Assembly (NCBI RefSeq): GCF_000617845.2
Contig: NZ_DF820425.1
Coordinates: 4,639,725-4,703,724 of the forward strand
Length of the DNA stretch: 64,000 nt
From: Bradyrhizobium sp. DOA9
GTDB lineage: Bacteria; Pseudomonadota; Alphaproteobacteria; Rhizobiales; Xanthobacteraceae
Reading direction: 5' to 3'
In this document: in pieces, positions 8,384 through 16,757 of the stretch
Layout of the letters: each line of letters opens with the position of its first letter
Numbering within the stretch: the first letter of the stretch is position 1
Position numbers and translations under genes: made by a program
The notes under the pieces: generated by a model
The model's input: only the letters and a program-made list of their open reading frames with translations
Told to the model about the DNA's origin: nothing
The model's database searches: none

Positions 8384-9103
8384 ATGTCCGATCTCTCCGC
8401 CGTCAAAGCCCTGGTCTTCGACGTCTTCGGCACGGTCGTGGACTGGCGCACCAGCCTGATCACCGACTTCATGTGGTGGAGCAAACAGCGCGGCATCAGC
8501 GCGGACTGGACCGCGCTGGTTGACGGCTGGCGCGGCATGTACATGGCCTCGATGGACGACGTGCGCAAGCATCCCGAGCGCGGCTATGTCATGCTCGACG
8601 ATCTGCATCGCCGCTCGCTGGAGAAGCTGGTCGATCAATTCGCGATCAAGGGCCTGACTGAGGCCGATCTCGATTACCTCACCAAGGGGTGGCATCGGCT
8701 GCATCCCTGGCCCGACAGCGTCGCCGGCTTGAGGCGGCTGAAATCAAAATTCGTGATCTCGCCGCTCTCGAACGGCAACGTCGCGCTGCTCACCAACATG
8801 GCGAAGTTCGCCGGCCTGCCGTGGGACCTCATCATGTCGGCCGAGCTGTTCGAGCACTACAAGCCCGATCCGGAAACCTATCTCGGCGCCGCGCGCCTGC
8901 TCTGCCTCAGGCCGGACGAGGTGATGATGGTCGCCGCCCACAACGGCGATCTCGCCGCCGCCCAGAAGAACGGGCTCAAGACCGCGTTCGTGGCGCGGCC
9001 GACCGAATACGGGCCGCTCCAGAAGGTCGATTTCGAAGCCACCGGCAATTGGGACATCGTCGCAAAGGATTTTGGCGGCATCGCCGACAAGCTCGGCTGC
9101 TAG
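8384..9103 (+). CDS. HAD superfamily hydrolase, haloacid dehalogenase type II
   Basis: A 239-residue protein with all HAD motifs: LVFDVFGTVVDW with nucleophile Asp13, ISPLSNGN (motif II, Ser/Asn), and KPDPETYLGAARLL followed by MMVAAHNGDLAAA (motifs III and IV). The pattern FDVFGTVVDWR and the AHNGDL ending match L-2-haloacid dehalogenase-like enzymes. Many relatives act on other phosphorylated or halogenated small molecules, so the substrate is open. The next gene begins one base after its stop. Confidence 0.88.
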   Translation: MSDLSAVKALVFDVFGTVVDWRTSLITDFMWWSKQRGISADWTALVDGWRGMYMASMDDVRKHPERGYVMLDDLHRRSLEKLVDQFAIKGLTEADLDYLTKGWHRLHPWPDSVAGLRRLKSKFVISPLSNGNVALLTNMAKFAGLPWDLIMSAELFEHYKPDPETYLGAARLLCLRPDEVMMVAAHNGDLAAAQKNGLKTAFVARPTEYGPLQKVDFEATGNWDIVAKDFGGIADKLGC

Positions 9104-9104
9104 G

Positions 9105-9518
9105 ATGGGCAGGCAGATCCCCGAGCAATATCGAGATCTGCGAAGCTTCGCGTTCGGCGACAGTCCTGCGCTGGCCGACGAATTGGTCGAGCTCGTCGCC
9201 AAGGGCATCAAGACCGCGACGTGCAGCACCGAGGACGAGCCGAACACCTCGACGCCCGGTGAGCGCTGGGTCGTGCTCGACGGGCGAGGAGAGCCGCGCT
9301 GCGTGATCGAATCCATCGAGGTGACCTACCGGCGCTTCAACGAGGTCGACGATGCGTTCGCGTATGAAGAGGGAGAGGGGGACCGTAGCCTGGCCTATTG
9401 GCGCCGTGCCCATCAGTCCTATTTCGGCAGGCTCGGGCGCTATAGCGACGATATGATGCTGATGTGCGAGCGTTTCCGCCTGGTCGCGGTCTTCGGCGAT
9501 GCCGATATGGATCCATAG
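9105..9518 (+). CDS. ASCH domain-containing protein
   Basis: A 137-residue protein. AFGDSPALADELVELVAKGI then KTATCSTEDE and GERWVVLDGRGEPRCVIESI are typical of the ASCH fold (PUA-like beta barrel), as are EGEGDRSLAYWRRAHQSYF and the late MCERFRLV. ASCH proteins are thought to bind RNA or modified nucleotides, and some hydrolyse N4-acetylcytidine. ATG 9105 is taken rather than the longer frame from 9072 because it directly follows the HAD stop (9101-9103), suggesting translational coupling. Confidence 0.85.
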   Translation: MGRQIPEQYRDLRSFAFGDSPALADELVELVAKGIKTATCSTEDEPNTSTPGERWVVLDGRGEPRCVIESIEVTYRRFNEVDDAFAYEEGEGDRSLAYWRRAHQSYFGRLGRYSDDMMLMCERFRLVAVFGDADMDP

Positions 9519-9628
9519 CGGAGCAGGAGATCCTAACTCAGGATCGCGCGCATGAGACCAGCTTGCGTCTCCCTCGCGCAGCGACGAACAGTCCGGGCGG
9601 CCGGCGCCACCCGGACCTGAACTGACGG

Positions 9629-10612
9629 CTACAACGTCATCTGCATCGGTTGCGGATAGTAATGGAACCCGTCTCCGGCCTTGGCGACGTGGCCGTAGCC
9701 GGGCCAGGCGAAGTGATAGGACATCACCGGGATCTTGTTCGCCGCCAGCATCGTCAGCAGCTTGACGCGCGACTCGGCCGCCTGCTTCGGATCGGAATCG
9801 TAGGAGAACTCCATTCGCGGCCTCTCCAGCAGCAGCACCGAATGGTGCGAGAGATCGCCGAGAAAGGCAAACGACTTGCCGGCCGACGAGACCATGAAGA
9901 TGGTGTGGCCGACGGTGTGGCCGGGCGCGGCGATCGCCTGCACGCCGGGCAGGAATTCCTCACCGTCCTTGAAGAACTTGATCCGGTCCCGGACCGGCAG
10001 CAGGTTCTTGCGGGCGTGGACGACGAAGTCCTTGGCCGCGCTGCCGAGCTTGCCTTCGTCGGTCCAGAAGTCGAAATCGCTCTGGGCAATGTAGACTTGC
10101 GCGTTGGGGAACAGCGGCTTGCCGCCCTCGTCGACGATGCCGCCGATATGATCGATATGGGCATGCGAGCACACGACGGCATCGATGTCCTCCGGCTTGA
10201 TACCGGCCTCCATCATGCTCTTCTGCTGACGTCCGGTGCTGGCGCCGAACATCTTCGACGAGCCCATGCCGGTGTCGAACAGGATGAGCTTGTCGCCGGT
10301 ATTGACGATCGGGGAATTCTGTTCGAGCACGACGTTGTCCGGCGACAGGAAATTGTCGGCCAGCATCTTCTTGACCTCTTCCTTGGGAACGCCGGTGAAA
10401 GTCCCCGAGGGATCGCCGAGCGGAAGCGGTCCGTCGGACACGACGGTCACCTCGGCATCGCCGAGAATGAAGCGGTGCCAGTAGGGCGTCTGGGTGCCGA
10501 GCTTGGGCGCTCGTGCCATCGCGCTGCTGCCGAGCATGGCGCTGGCGCCAAGGCTAGCACCGAGACCGGCGCCGAGTGCGAGTAGGGACCGACGCGAGAC
10601 GTCGAATGTCAT
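9629..10612 (-). CDS. Tat-exported MBL-fold metallohydrolase
   Basis: A 327-residue protein with a twin-arginine signal (DVSRRSLLALGAGLGASLGA) and a metallo-beta-lactamase domain. The metal motif SHAHIDHIGG has the H-x-H-x-D-H pattern. APGHTVGHTIFM and FLGDLSHH supply further ligands. The ATG at 10612 has GGAGG 7-8 bases upstream, which decides against the longer frame from 10732. It is probably periplasmic. The substrate is unknown: relatives include lactonases and arylsulfatase-like hydrolases. It lies convergent to the ASCH gene, with a GC-rich stem (about 9590-9617) between them. Confidence 0.9.
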   Translation of the reverse strand: MTFDVSRRSLLALGAGLGASLGASAMLGSSAMARAPKLGTQTPYWHRFILGDAEVTVVSDGPLPLGDPSGTFTGVPKEEVKKMLADNFLSPDNVVLEQNSPIVNTGDKLILFDTGMGSSKMFGASTGRQQKSMMEAGIKPEDIDAVVCSHAHIDHIGGIVDEGGKPLFPNAQVYIAQSDFDFWTDEGKLGSAAKDFVVHARKNLLPVRDRIKFFKDGEEFLPGVQAIAAPGHTVGHTIFMVSSAGKSFAFLGDLSHHSVLLLERPRMEFSYDSDPKQAAESRVKLLTMLAANKIPVMSYHFAWPGYGHVAKAGDGFHYYPQPMQMTL

Positions 10613-10828
10613 TCTTTTCCTCCGCTTTCGTCTTTTGTTTTGCGCAATCGTTCGCGGTAAGCGGCCGCCCGATCGGCCATGTGGCCGGAGGGCGGCGGAA
10701 AGCATGCTGCGCCGGTTGCGACAAGCTAGCAAGTGGAATCACTTGGCGCTGCACGTTGAACGAGAACGATGGTCGGAGCGCGAAGGCGACGTGCAAACGC
10801 AGGTTGTGCCAAGACGCGAAATTGCGCG

Positions 10829-11494
10829 TTACGCAATTCTCAATGTGACGTCACTGCCTTCCGTCTCGGCAAAGCCCGCCTGCAGCACCTCCTCGCGCTT
10901 GTGACGGAGATGCGCCCGCAGGATGTGGGCGAGGCCGACGCCGTCGCGCCGCTGAAGCGCGTTCAGGATTGCCTCGTGCTCCTTCACCGCAAGCGCCCAG
11001 CGTTGCGGCGTCATCGGCGTGACGTAGCGCGCGCGGCGGATGCGCGCGGTCACCGAGGCGTAAAGCCCGGCGAGCACCGGATTTCCTGCTGCGGTCACGA
11101 TGGCTTCGTGAATGGTGCGGTTGCCGCGGTAGTACTGGATCAGGTCGCGCTCGCGATAATGCTGCACCATGTCCGCATGCGCGGCGGCGATCGCGTCGAT
11201 CTCGGCATCGCTGATGCGCTCGCAGGCGAGCTCGCCGGCGAGGGCCTCCAGGCCCTGGCAGACCTCGAACAGGTCGCGCATGTCCTTGTCGGTCAGCTTT
11301 GCCGCGCGCGAGCCGCGATGCGGCAGCAGCTGCACGAGCCCTTCCGCGGCCAGCACCTTGAGCGCCTCGCGCAGCGGCGTGCGCGATATCTCGAGCCGCT
11401 CGCACAGCTCGCGCTCGGGAATTCGCGCGCCCGGCGGGATATCGCCGTCGAGCAGGATGGCGCGGATGCGGCCCACGACCTCCTCGTGAAGCAT
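10829..11494 (-). CDS. GntR family transcriptional regulator, FCD (FadR/VanR) type
   Basis: A 221-residue regulator. The N-terminal winged helix (IPERELCERLEISRTPLREA then LKVLAAEGLVQLLPHRGSRA) is followed by an all-helical FCD ligand domain with metal-type histidines (NRTIHEAIVTAAGN and AVKEHEAILNALQRRD). ATG 11494 is chosen: GGAG lies 7 bases upstream, whereas the longer in-frame ATG at 11530 has none and would place the operator inside the gene. It is divergent from the catabolic operon starting at 11610. A perfect palindrome upstream of its start suggests autoregulation and control of that operon. Confidence 0.93.
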   Translation of the reverse strand: MLHEEVVGRIRAILLDGDIPPGARIPERELCERLEISRTPLREALKVLAAEGLVQLLPHRGSRAAKLTDKDMRDLFEVCQGLEALAGELACERISDAEIDAIAAAHADMVQHYRERDLIQYYRGNRTIHEAIVTAAGNPVLAGLYASVTARIRRARYVTPMTPQRWALAVKEHEAILNALQRRDGVGLAHILRAHLRHKREEVLQAGFAETEGSDVTLRIA

Positions 11495-11506
11495 GGAGGC
11501 ACTCCA

Positions 11507-11520
11507 TTTTGAATTCAAAA
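11507..11520. promoter_or_regulatory. Putative GntR operator, site 1
   Basis: TTTTGAATTCAAAA is a perfect 14-bp palindrome 13 bases before the regulator start. The match at 11569-11582 beside the divergent operon makes an operator role likely. Binding is inferred. Confidence 0.7.
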
Positions 11521-11568
11521 GCGGGATCATTTGGCGATATTCGGAAGTTCCAGCTTGCTAATCTCGGA

Positions 11569-11582
11569 TTTTGCATTCAAAA
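11569..11582. promoter_or_regulatory. Putative GntR operator, site 2
   Basis: TTTTGCATTCAAAA differs from site 1 by one base. It lies 27 bases before the enoyl-CoA hydratase start and 62 bases centre to centre from site 1, about six helical turns. That spacing would suit one dimer on each promoter of the divergent pair. Confidence 0.65.
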
Positions 11583-11609
11583 ATACAAAAAACAAGAGGA
11601 CATGAGGAA

Positions 11610-12404
11610 ATGGACCTGGCTCCGGAGGCGGACGACCTCGTTTTTGAATGCAACGACGGCATCGGGCGGATCACCTTCAATCGCCCGCAGGCCCGCAATG
11701 CCTTCACCTTCGCCATGTACGAACGGCTCGCCGCGATCTGCGAGGAGGCCAACCGCGACCATGACATCAAGGTGCTGGTGCTGCGTGGAGCCGGCGACAA
11801 GGCCTTCGCCTCGGGCACCGACATCAACCAGTTCCGCGAATTCAAGACGCCGAAGGACGCCATCGATTACGAGAACCGCATCGATCGCGTGCTGACCACG
11901 CTGGAGCAGTGCCGGGTCCCGACGATCGCGGCGATCAACGGGTTCTGCACCGGCGGCGGAGCGGGCATCGCTGCCGCCTGTGACCTCCGCATCGGCACCA
12001 AAAGCGCGAAGATCGGATTCCCCATCGCCAGGACGCTGGGCAATTGCCTGTCGATGTCCAATGTCAGCCGTCTCACGGCGCTGATCGGCGCTGCGCGCGT
12101 CAAGGATCTGATCTTCACGGCGCGTCTCGTCGACGCCGCGGAGGCAGCAAGCGTCGGGCTGCTCGGCGAGGTGGTCGAAGACAGTGCCGCGCTGGACAAG
12201 CGGGCCGATGAGGTCGCCCGGCTTCTCGCCAGCCATGCGCCGCTGACGCTGAATGCGACCAAGCAGGCTGTCAGCCGTCTGCAGCGGCGGCTGACTCAGG
12301 ACGAGGGCGAAGACCTCATCCTGATGTGCTACACGAGCCAGGACTTTCGCGAAGGGCTCGATGCTTTCCTCAACAAGCGCGCGCCGAAATGGCGCGGCCA
12401 ATAG
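11610..12404 (+). CDS. Enoyl-CoA hydratase/isomerase family protein
   Basis: A 264-residue crotonase-fold enzyme. ITFNRPQARNAFTF, the oxyanion-hole segment DKAFASGTDINQFREF, and INGFCTGGGAGIAAACDLRI are characteristic. The second catalytic region, usually Glu in hydratases, is around FPIARTLGNCLS, so the reaction cannot be fixed from sequence. It is the first gene of the six-gene catabolic operon, 9 bases before a CoA-transferase. ATG 11610 is chosen over 11571 because a GAGGA lies 9 bases upstream. It probably handles a CoA thioester made by the next enzyme. Confidence 0.88.
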   Translation: MDLAPEADDLVFECNDGIGRITFNRPQARNAFTFAMYERLAAICEEANRDHDIKVLVLRGAGDKAFASGTDINQFREFKTPKDAIDYENRIDRVLTTLEQCRVPTIAAINGFCTGGGAGIAAACDLRIGTKSAKIGFPIARTLGNCLSMSNVSRLTALIGAARVKDLIFTARLVDAAEAASVGLLGEVVEDSAALDKRADEVARLLASHAPLTLNATKQAVSRLQRRLTQDEGEDLILMCYTSQDFREGLDAFLNKRAPKWRGQ

Positions 12405-12413
12405 GACGGGCCG

Positions 12414-13667
12414 ATGCAAAGTTCGCAATCCACCTCCCGCCGTTCGGGGCCGCTGGCCGGCCTCAAGGTCATCGACCTCACGCATGTCATGGCGGGACCG
12501 ACCTGCACCCTGATGCTCGCCGACATGGGCGCTGACGTCATCAAGATCGAGAAATGGCCGAACGGCGACGACACCCGCCATTCGGTGCCGCCGAAGATCG
12601 GCGACGAGGCGGCGTCCTTCCTGATGATGAACCGCAACAAGCGCGGCATCGTGCTGGACCTGAAGACCGGCGGCGGCAAGGAGGTGCTGCGCCGCCTGAT
12701 CGCCGATGCCGACGTGCTGGTCGAGAACTTTGCGCCTGGCGCGATGGAGCGCCTCGGCTTCGGCTATGAAGCGCTGCACGCGGAATTCCCGGCCCTGATC
12801 TATTGCTCGCTGTCGGGCTTCGGCCGCACCGGCCCCTACAAGCATCGCAGGGGCTTCGATCTCGTCGCCCAAGCCATGAGCGGCATCATGAGCTTCACCG
12901 GCGAGCGGCCCGACGGCCCGCCAGTCAAGTGCGGACCGCCGCTGTCCGACATCACCGCCGGCCTGCTCGCGAGCATGGGTATCCTGGCGGCCTACACCCA
13001 TCGCCTCAAGACCGGTGAAGGGCAGTGGGTCGAGACCTCGCTCTATGAAGCTGCGCTGGTGCAGACCTATTGGCAGTCGACCATCGCGCTCGCCGCGGGC
13101 ACCGCGCCGCGCGCGATGGGCTCGGCGCATCCGCTCAACGCGCCGTATCAGGCGTTCGAAGCCTCGGACGGCTGGCTCGTGGTCGGCGGTGCCAACAAGA
13201 AGCATTGGCTGCTGATGCTGGAAGCGCTCGGCGCGAGCGAGCTCGCCGACGATCCGCGCTTCGTCACCGGTGCCGATCGCATGGCCAACCTGAAAGAGCT
13301 CGAAGCCGTCTTGAGCGAGCGCTTCCGCAACCAATCGCGGGCGCATTGGCTCGCGGCGCTGGACGAGAAGGGCGTGCCGTGCGGCCCCGTCCACGACATG
13401 CTGGAGGCGCTGAGCGATCCGCAGACGCTGGCGCGCGAGATGGTCGTCGAGGTCGAGCACTCCACCCTCGGTCCCGTCAAGACGCTCGGGCTTCCCGTCA
13501 AGTTTTCGGAGACTCCGGGCAAAGTGCGGTCAGGCGCACCGGTCTATGGTGAGCACACGCGAGAGGTTCTGGCCGAGCACGGCTTCGACCAGTCACGAAT
13601 CGAAGCGCTCGAAAAAGAAGGCGCAATCGTCTCGGCCCAGGAAAGACGCGAGGAACACGTCGCCTGA
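12414..13667 (+). CDS. CaiB/BaiF (class III) CoA-transferase
   Basis: A 417-residue family III CoA-transferase. GLKVIDLTHVMAGPTCTLML followed by ADMGADVIKIE is the standard N-terminus, with the catalytic Asp expected in the SLYEAALVQTYW region. YCSLSGFGRTGPYKHRRGFD and AVLSERFRNQSRAHWLAALD are also typical. These enzymes move CoA between carboxylic acids through an aspartyl-CoA anhydride. Position between an enoyl-CoA hydratase and a TctCBA importer suggests it activates the imported dicarboxylic or tricarboxylic acid. Confidence 0.94.
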   Translation: MQSSQSTSRRSGPLAGLKVIDLTHVMAGPTCTLMLADMGADVIKIEKWPNGDDTRHSVPPKIGDEAASFLMMNRNKRGIVLDLKTGGGKEVLRRLIADADVLVENFAPGAMERLGFGYEALHAEFPALIYCSLSGFGRTGPYKHRRGFDLVAQAMSGIMSFTGERPDGPPVKCGPPLSDITAGLLASMGILAAYTHRLKTGEGQWVETSLYEAALVQTYWQSTIALAAGTAPRAMGSAHPLNAPYQAFEASDGWLVVGGANKKHWLLMLEALGASELADDPRFVTGADRMANLKELEAVLSERFRNQSRAHWLAALDEKGVPCGPVHDMLEALSDPQTLAREMVVEVEHSTLGPVKTLGLPVKFSETPGKVRSGAPVYGEHTREVLAEHGFDQSRIEALEKEGAIVSAQERREEHVA

Positions 13668-13719
13668 CCGGACGTCGACACGACAACGACAAAAGACAAA
13701 AAATCAGCTGGAGGAAATC

Positions 13720-14712
13720 ATGGGTCGGACGTCAACATATCTGCTCTCCGCAGCCGCAGCCGTGCTCGCCGGCGCCATGCCGGCGCTCGCCGCCTGGCAG
13801 CCGCAAAAGCCGATCGAGTTCATTGCCACCGCCGGCCCTGGCGGCGGCACCGACAATCTCGCCCGCGCGGTGCAGAACATCATCACCAAGCACAAGCTGA
13901 CGGAGCAGCCGATCGTCGTCGTCAACAAGGGCGGCGGCAGCGGCGCCGAAGGCTACGTCTACGGCAAGGCCTCCGCGGGCGATCCCTACAAGGTCATCTT
14001 CGGCACCTCGAATGCCTGGCAGCAGCCGCTCGTCTCGAAAGTCGCGTTCAACTACACCGATCTCACCCCGATCGCGGCGATGGCGCAGGACGAGTTCCTG
14101 CTCTGGGTCAAGCAGGACGCGCCCTACAAGAATGCGGGCGATTATCTGAAGGCGGCCGCATCGGGCGAATTCAAGATGGGCGGCGCGCAGTCCAAGGACA
14201 CCGACGAGGTGCTGACCCGCATGATCGAGAAGACCGGCAAGGTCAAGCTGACCTACATCCCCTTCAAGAGCGGCGCCGAGACCGCCGTGCAGCTCGCCGG
14301 CGGACATCTCGACTCCCACGTCAACAATCCCAGCGAAAGCCTCGGGCAATGGCGCGGCGGCACGCAGCGCCCGCTTTGCGTGTTCAGCCCGAAGCGGCTG
14401 CCGCAAGGGCCGAAAGTCACCGCGACCGAAGGCTGGAGCGACGTTCCGACCTGCGTCGAGCAGGGCCTCGACATCAAGCAATATGAGCAGCCGCGCACGG
14501 TCTGGCTGCCCGGCAAGGTCACGCCGGAGCAGGCCGCGTTCTATGTCGACCTCATGAAGAAGGTTCAGGCAACGCCGGAGTGGAAGGACTACATCGAGAA
14601 GACCTCCCAGGTCGACACGTTCCTGACCGGTGCCGAACTCGACAAGTTCATCAAGGAGGACCTCGAGCACGTCAAGCAGGTCGCAGGCGAGCAGGGCTGG
14701 CTGGTGAAGTAA
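13720..14712 (+). CDS. tctC: Tripartite tricarboxylate transporter substrate-binding protein (TctC/Bug type)
   Basis: A 330-residue periplasmic binding protein. The signal peptide (STYLLSAAAAVLAGAMPALA) is followed by WQPQKPIEFIATAGPGGGTD, the usual Bug N-terminus with the ligand loop. ATG 13720 has GGAGG 6 bases upstream, which fixes the start against the long open frame before it. Bug proteins bind carboxylates and deliver them to TctAB. The following genes are those two membrane subunits, so this is a complete importer. Confidence 0.93.
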   Translation: MGRTSTYLLSAAAAVLAGAMPALAAWQPQKPIEFIATAGPGGGTDNLARAVQNIITKHKLTEQPIVVVNKGGGSGAEGYVYGKASAGDPYKVIFGTSNAWQQPLVSKVAFNYTDLTPIAAMAQDEFLLWVKQDAPYKNAGDYLKAAASGEFKMGGAQSKDTDEVLTRMIEKTGKVKLTYIPFKSGAETAVQLAGGHLDSHVNNPSESLGQWRGGTQRPLCVFSPKRLPQGPKVTATEGWSDVPTCVEQGLDIKQYEQPRTVWLPGKVTPEQAAFYVDLMKKVQATPEWKDYIEKTSQVDTFLTGAELDKFIKEDLEHVKQVAGEQGWLVK

Positions 14713-14723
14713 GGCATTACGCC

Positions 14724-15206
14724 ATGATCTCCCGCCGCGCGCTTGAACTTGCGACCGCCGTGCTCACCGGCAGCTTCGGTGTGGCCGTCGTCGTCTCCAG
14801 CCTCGACAACGGCATCGGCTGGTCGAGCGCAGGCGTGGATGCCGGCACGTTCCCGTGCCTGACCGGGATCATCGTCGTGCTCGGCAGCCTCTACAATCTG
14901 CTGCGCGGCGTGGTGCCGGCCGCGACGCTCGCAAACGTTCCCATCGCGATCACGTCGATCGAGCTGCGCCGGCTCGCCGGCCTGTTCGTGCCGGCTGCGA
15001 TCTTCGTCGCCGCGATCCCGCTCGCCGGGATGTACGTCGCCTCGGCTCTCTATGTCTTCGCGGTGCTCGCGATCCCGCGGCACCAATCCGTGCCGCGCGC
15101 GCTCGCCATGGCAGGCGCCACGGCGCTGGCGCTCTACCTCGTGTTCGAGCGCATGTTCCAGGTCAGCCTGCCGCACGGCGCGCTCGCTGCCGCGCTCGGG
15201 TTCTGA
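14724..15206 (+). CDS. tctB: TctB family small membrane subunit
   Basis: A 160-residue protein with about four hydrophobic segments (ELATAVLTGSFGVAVVV, GTFPCLTGIIVVLGSLYNL, LAGLFVPAAIFVAAIPLAG, and a last one around LAMAGATALALYLVFERMF). The size, topology and place between tctC and tctA identify it as the small, poorly conserved TctB subunit. It starts 11 bases after tctC. Confidence 0.88.
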   Translation: MISRRALELATAVLTGSFGVAVVVSSLDNGIGWSSAGVDAGTFPCLTGIIVVLGSLYNLLRGVVPAATLANVPIAITSIELRRLAGLFVPAAIFVAAIPLAGMYVASALYVFAVLAIPRHQSVPRALAMAGATALALYLVFERMFQVSLPHGALAAALGF

Positions 15207-15218
15207 GGGAGCGGCGGG

Positions 15219-16757
15219 ATGGACAATCTCCAGGAGCTCCTGCACGGCTTCACCATCGCGGTCACGGCACCGCATCTGCTCCTCATGGTGGTCGGCGTGC
15301 TGCTCGGCATTCTCGTCGGCGTGCTGCCGGGGCTGGGCGCGCCGAACGGCGTGTCGCTGCTCCTGCCGCTCACCTTCGGCATGCAGCCCGTCTCGGCCAT
15401 CATCCTGCTCTCCAGCATGTATTGGGGCGCACTGTTCGGGGGATCGGTGACCTCCATCCTGTTCAACATTCCGGGCGAGCCGTCGTCGGTCGCGACCACC
15501 TTCGACGGCTATCCGATGGCGCGCGACGGCCGGCCGACCACGGCGCTCGCGACCGCCTTCGGTTCGGCGGCGTTCGGCGCGCTGGTCGGCGTCATCCTGA
15601 TCACCTTCCTCGCCTCCTGGGTGGCGCAGGCTGCGCTCGCGTTCGGGCCGGCCGAGTATTTTGCGGTCTATTTTCTCGCCTTTGCCAGCTTCGTCGGCAT
15701 GGGCGGTGCGGCGCCGATCAAGACCGTCGTGGCGCTGGCGCTCGGCTTTGCCATCGCCGCCATCGGCATCGACACGGTCTCCGGCAGCGTACGCCTCACC
15801 ATGGGCGTGGACGAGCTGGTCAAGGGCGTCAGCTTTGTCGTCGCGGTGATGGGCCTGTTCGGCATCGGCGAGCTGCTGGTCGCCGTCGAGGAGGAATTTC
15901 ACGCCCGCGCGGTTTCGTCCAAGATCGATTGGCGCGAGGTCTTTCGCGCCGTCGGCCGCCTGCCGCGGCACGGCGTTGCCCTGCTGCGCAGTGCCGCGAT
16001 CGGCTGCTGGATGGGCATCACGCCTGGCGGCCCGACCGCGGCCTCCTTCATGAGTTACGGCATCGCGCGCCGCTTCTCGCGCCGCGGCCGGCACTTCGGC
16101 ACCGGCGAGGTCGAAGGCATCATCTCGCCGGAGACCGCCGATCATGCCGCCGGGACCAGCGCGCTGCTGCCGATGCTCTCGCTCGGCATCCCCGGCTCGG
16201 CGACCGCGGCCGTGATGATGGGCGGGCTGATGATCTGGGGCCTCAATCCCGGGCCGATGCTGTTCGTCGACAGCAAGGACTTCGTCTGGGGGCTGATCGC
16301 CTCGATGTATGTCGGCAACATCGTCGCCGTCGCGCTGGTGCTGCTGACGGTCCCGGTGTTCGCCGCCTTGATGCGAATTCCCTTCGTGGTGATCGCGCCG
16401 CTGATCGTGATCATCTGCGTCGTCGGCGCCTATTCGGTGTCGAACTCCTATCTCGACGTCGTCATGATGCTCGGCTTTGGGGTCGTCGGCTATCTCTTCA
16501 AGAAGCTATTCTATCCGCTGGCGCCGCTCGTGCTCGCGATCGTCATCGGCGACAAGGCCGAGGACGCGTTCCGGCAATCGATGCTGATCTCCAAGGGCTC
16601 GCTGGGCATCTTCTTCGCGAACAAGCTGGTGACGTGCCTGATCGTGGGCGGCATCGCGCTGCTGCTGCTTCCGCTTCTGCTGCAGCTGACGCGGCTCTGG
16701 CGCAAACCCGCATCCCCCGCGACCGATGCGCCAGTCCAGGAAAGGGCGATCATATGA
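15219..16757 (+). CDS. tctA: TctA family large membrane permease subunit
   Basis: A 512-residue polytopic protein. GVLPGLGAPNGVSLLLPLTF and LLSSMYWGALFGGSVTSILF then NIPGEPSSVATTFDGYPMAR are hallmark TctA sequences, and the second-half repeat TPGGPTAASFMSYG and LLPMLSLGIPGSATAAVMMG mirrors the first. It forms the transport pore with TctB, driven by an ion gradient. The last codons overlap the start of the next gene (ATGA), indicating translational coupling. Confidence 0.96.
   Translation: MDNLQELLHGFTIAVTAPHLLLMVVGVLLGILVGVLPGLGAPNGVSLLLPLTFGMQPVSAIILLSSMYWGALFGGSVTSILFNIPGEPSSVATTFDGYPMARDGRPTTALATAFGSAAFGALVGVILITFLASWVAQAALAFGPAEYFAVYFLAFASFVGMGGAAPIKTVVALALGFAIAAIGIDTVSGSVRLTMGVDELVKGVSFVVAVMGLFGIGELLVAVEEEFHARAVSSKIDWREVFRAVGRLPRHGVALLRSAAIGCWMGITPGGPTAASFMSYGIARRFSRRGRHFGTGEVEGIISPETADHAAGTSALLPMLSLGIPGSATAAVMMGGLMIWGLNPGPMLFVDSKDFVWGLIASMYVGNIVAVALVLLTVPVFAALMRIPFVVIAPLIVIICVVGAYSVSNSYLDVVMMLGFGVVGYLFKKLFYPLAPLVLAIVIGDKAEDAFRQSMLISKGSLGIFFANKLVTCLIVGGIALLLLPLLLQLTRLWRKPASPATDAPVQERAII

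Noticed and set aside
9590..9617. Terminator between the ASCH and MBL genes
   Set aside because: The stem GTCCGGG / CCCGGAC exists but is only 7 bp with a long loop and no T-run, so it is noted in the gene entry only.
11577..13460. Open frame of 627 codons on the minus strand
   Set aside because: It is opposite the enoyl-CoA hydratase and CoA-transferase genes, has low-complexity His/Arg content, and comes from codon bias of high-GC DNA.
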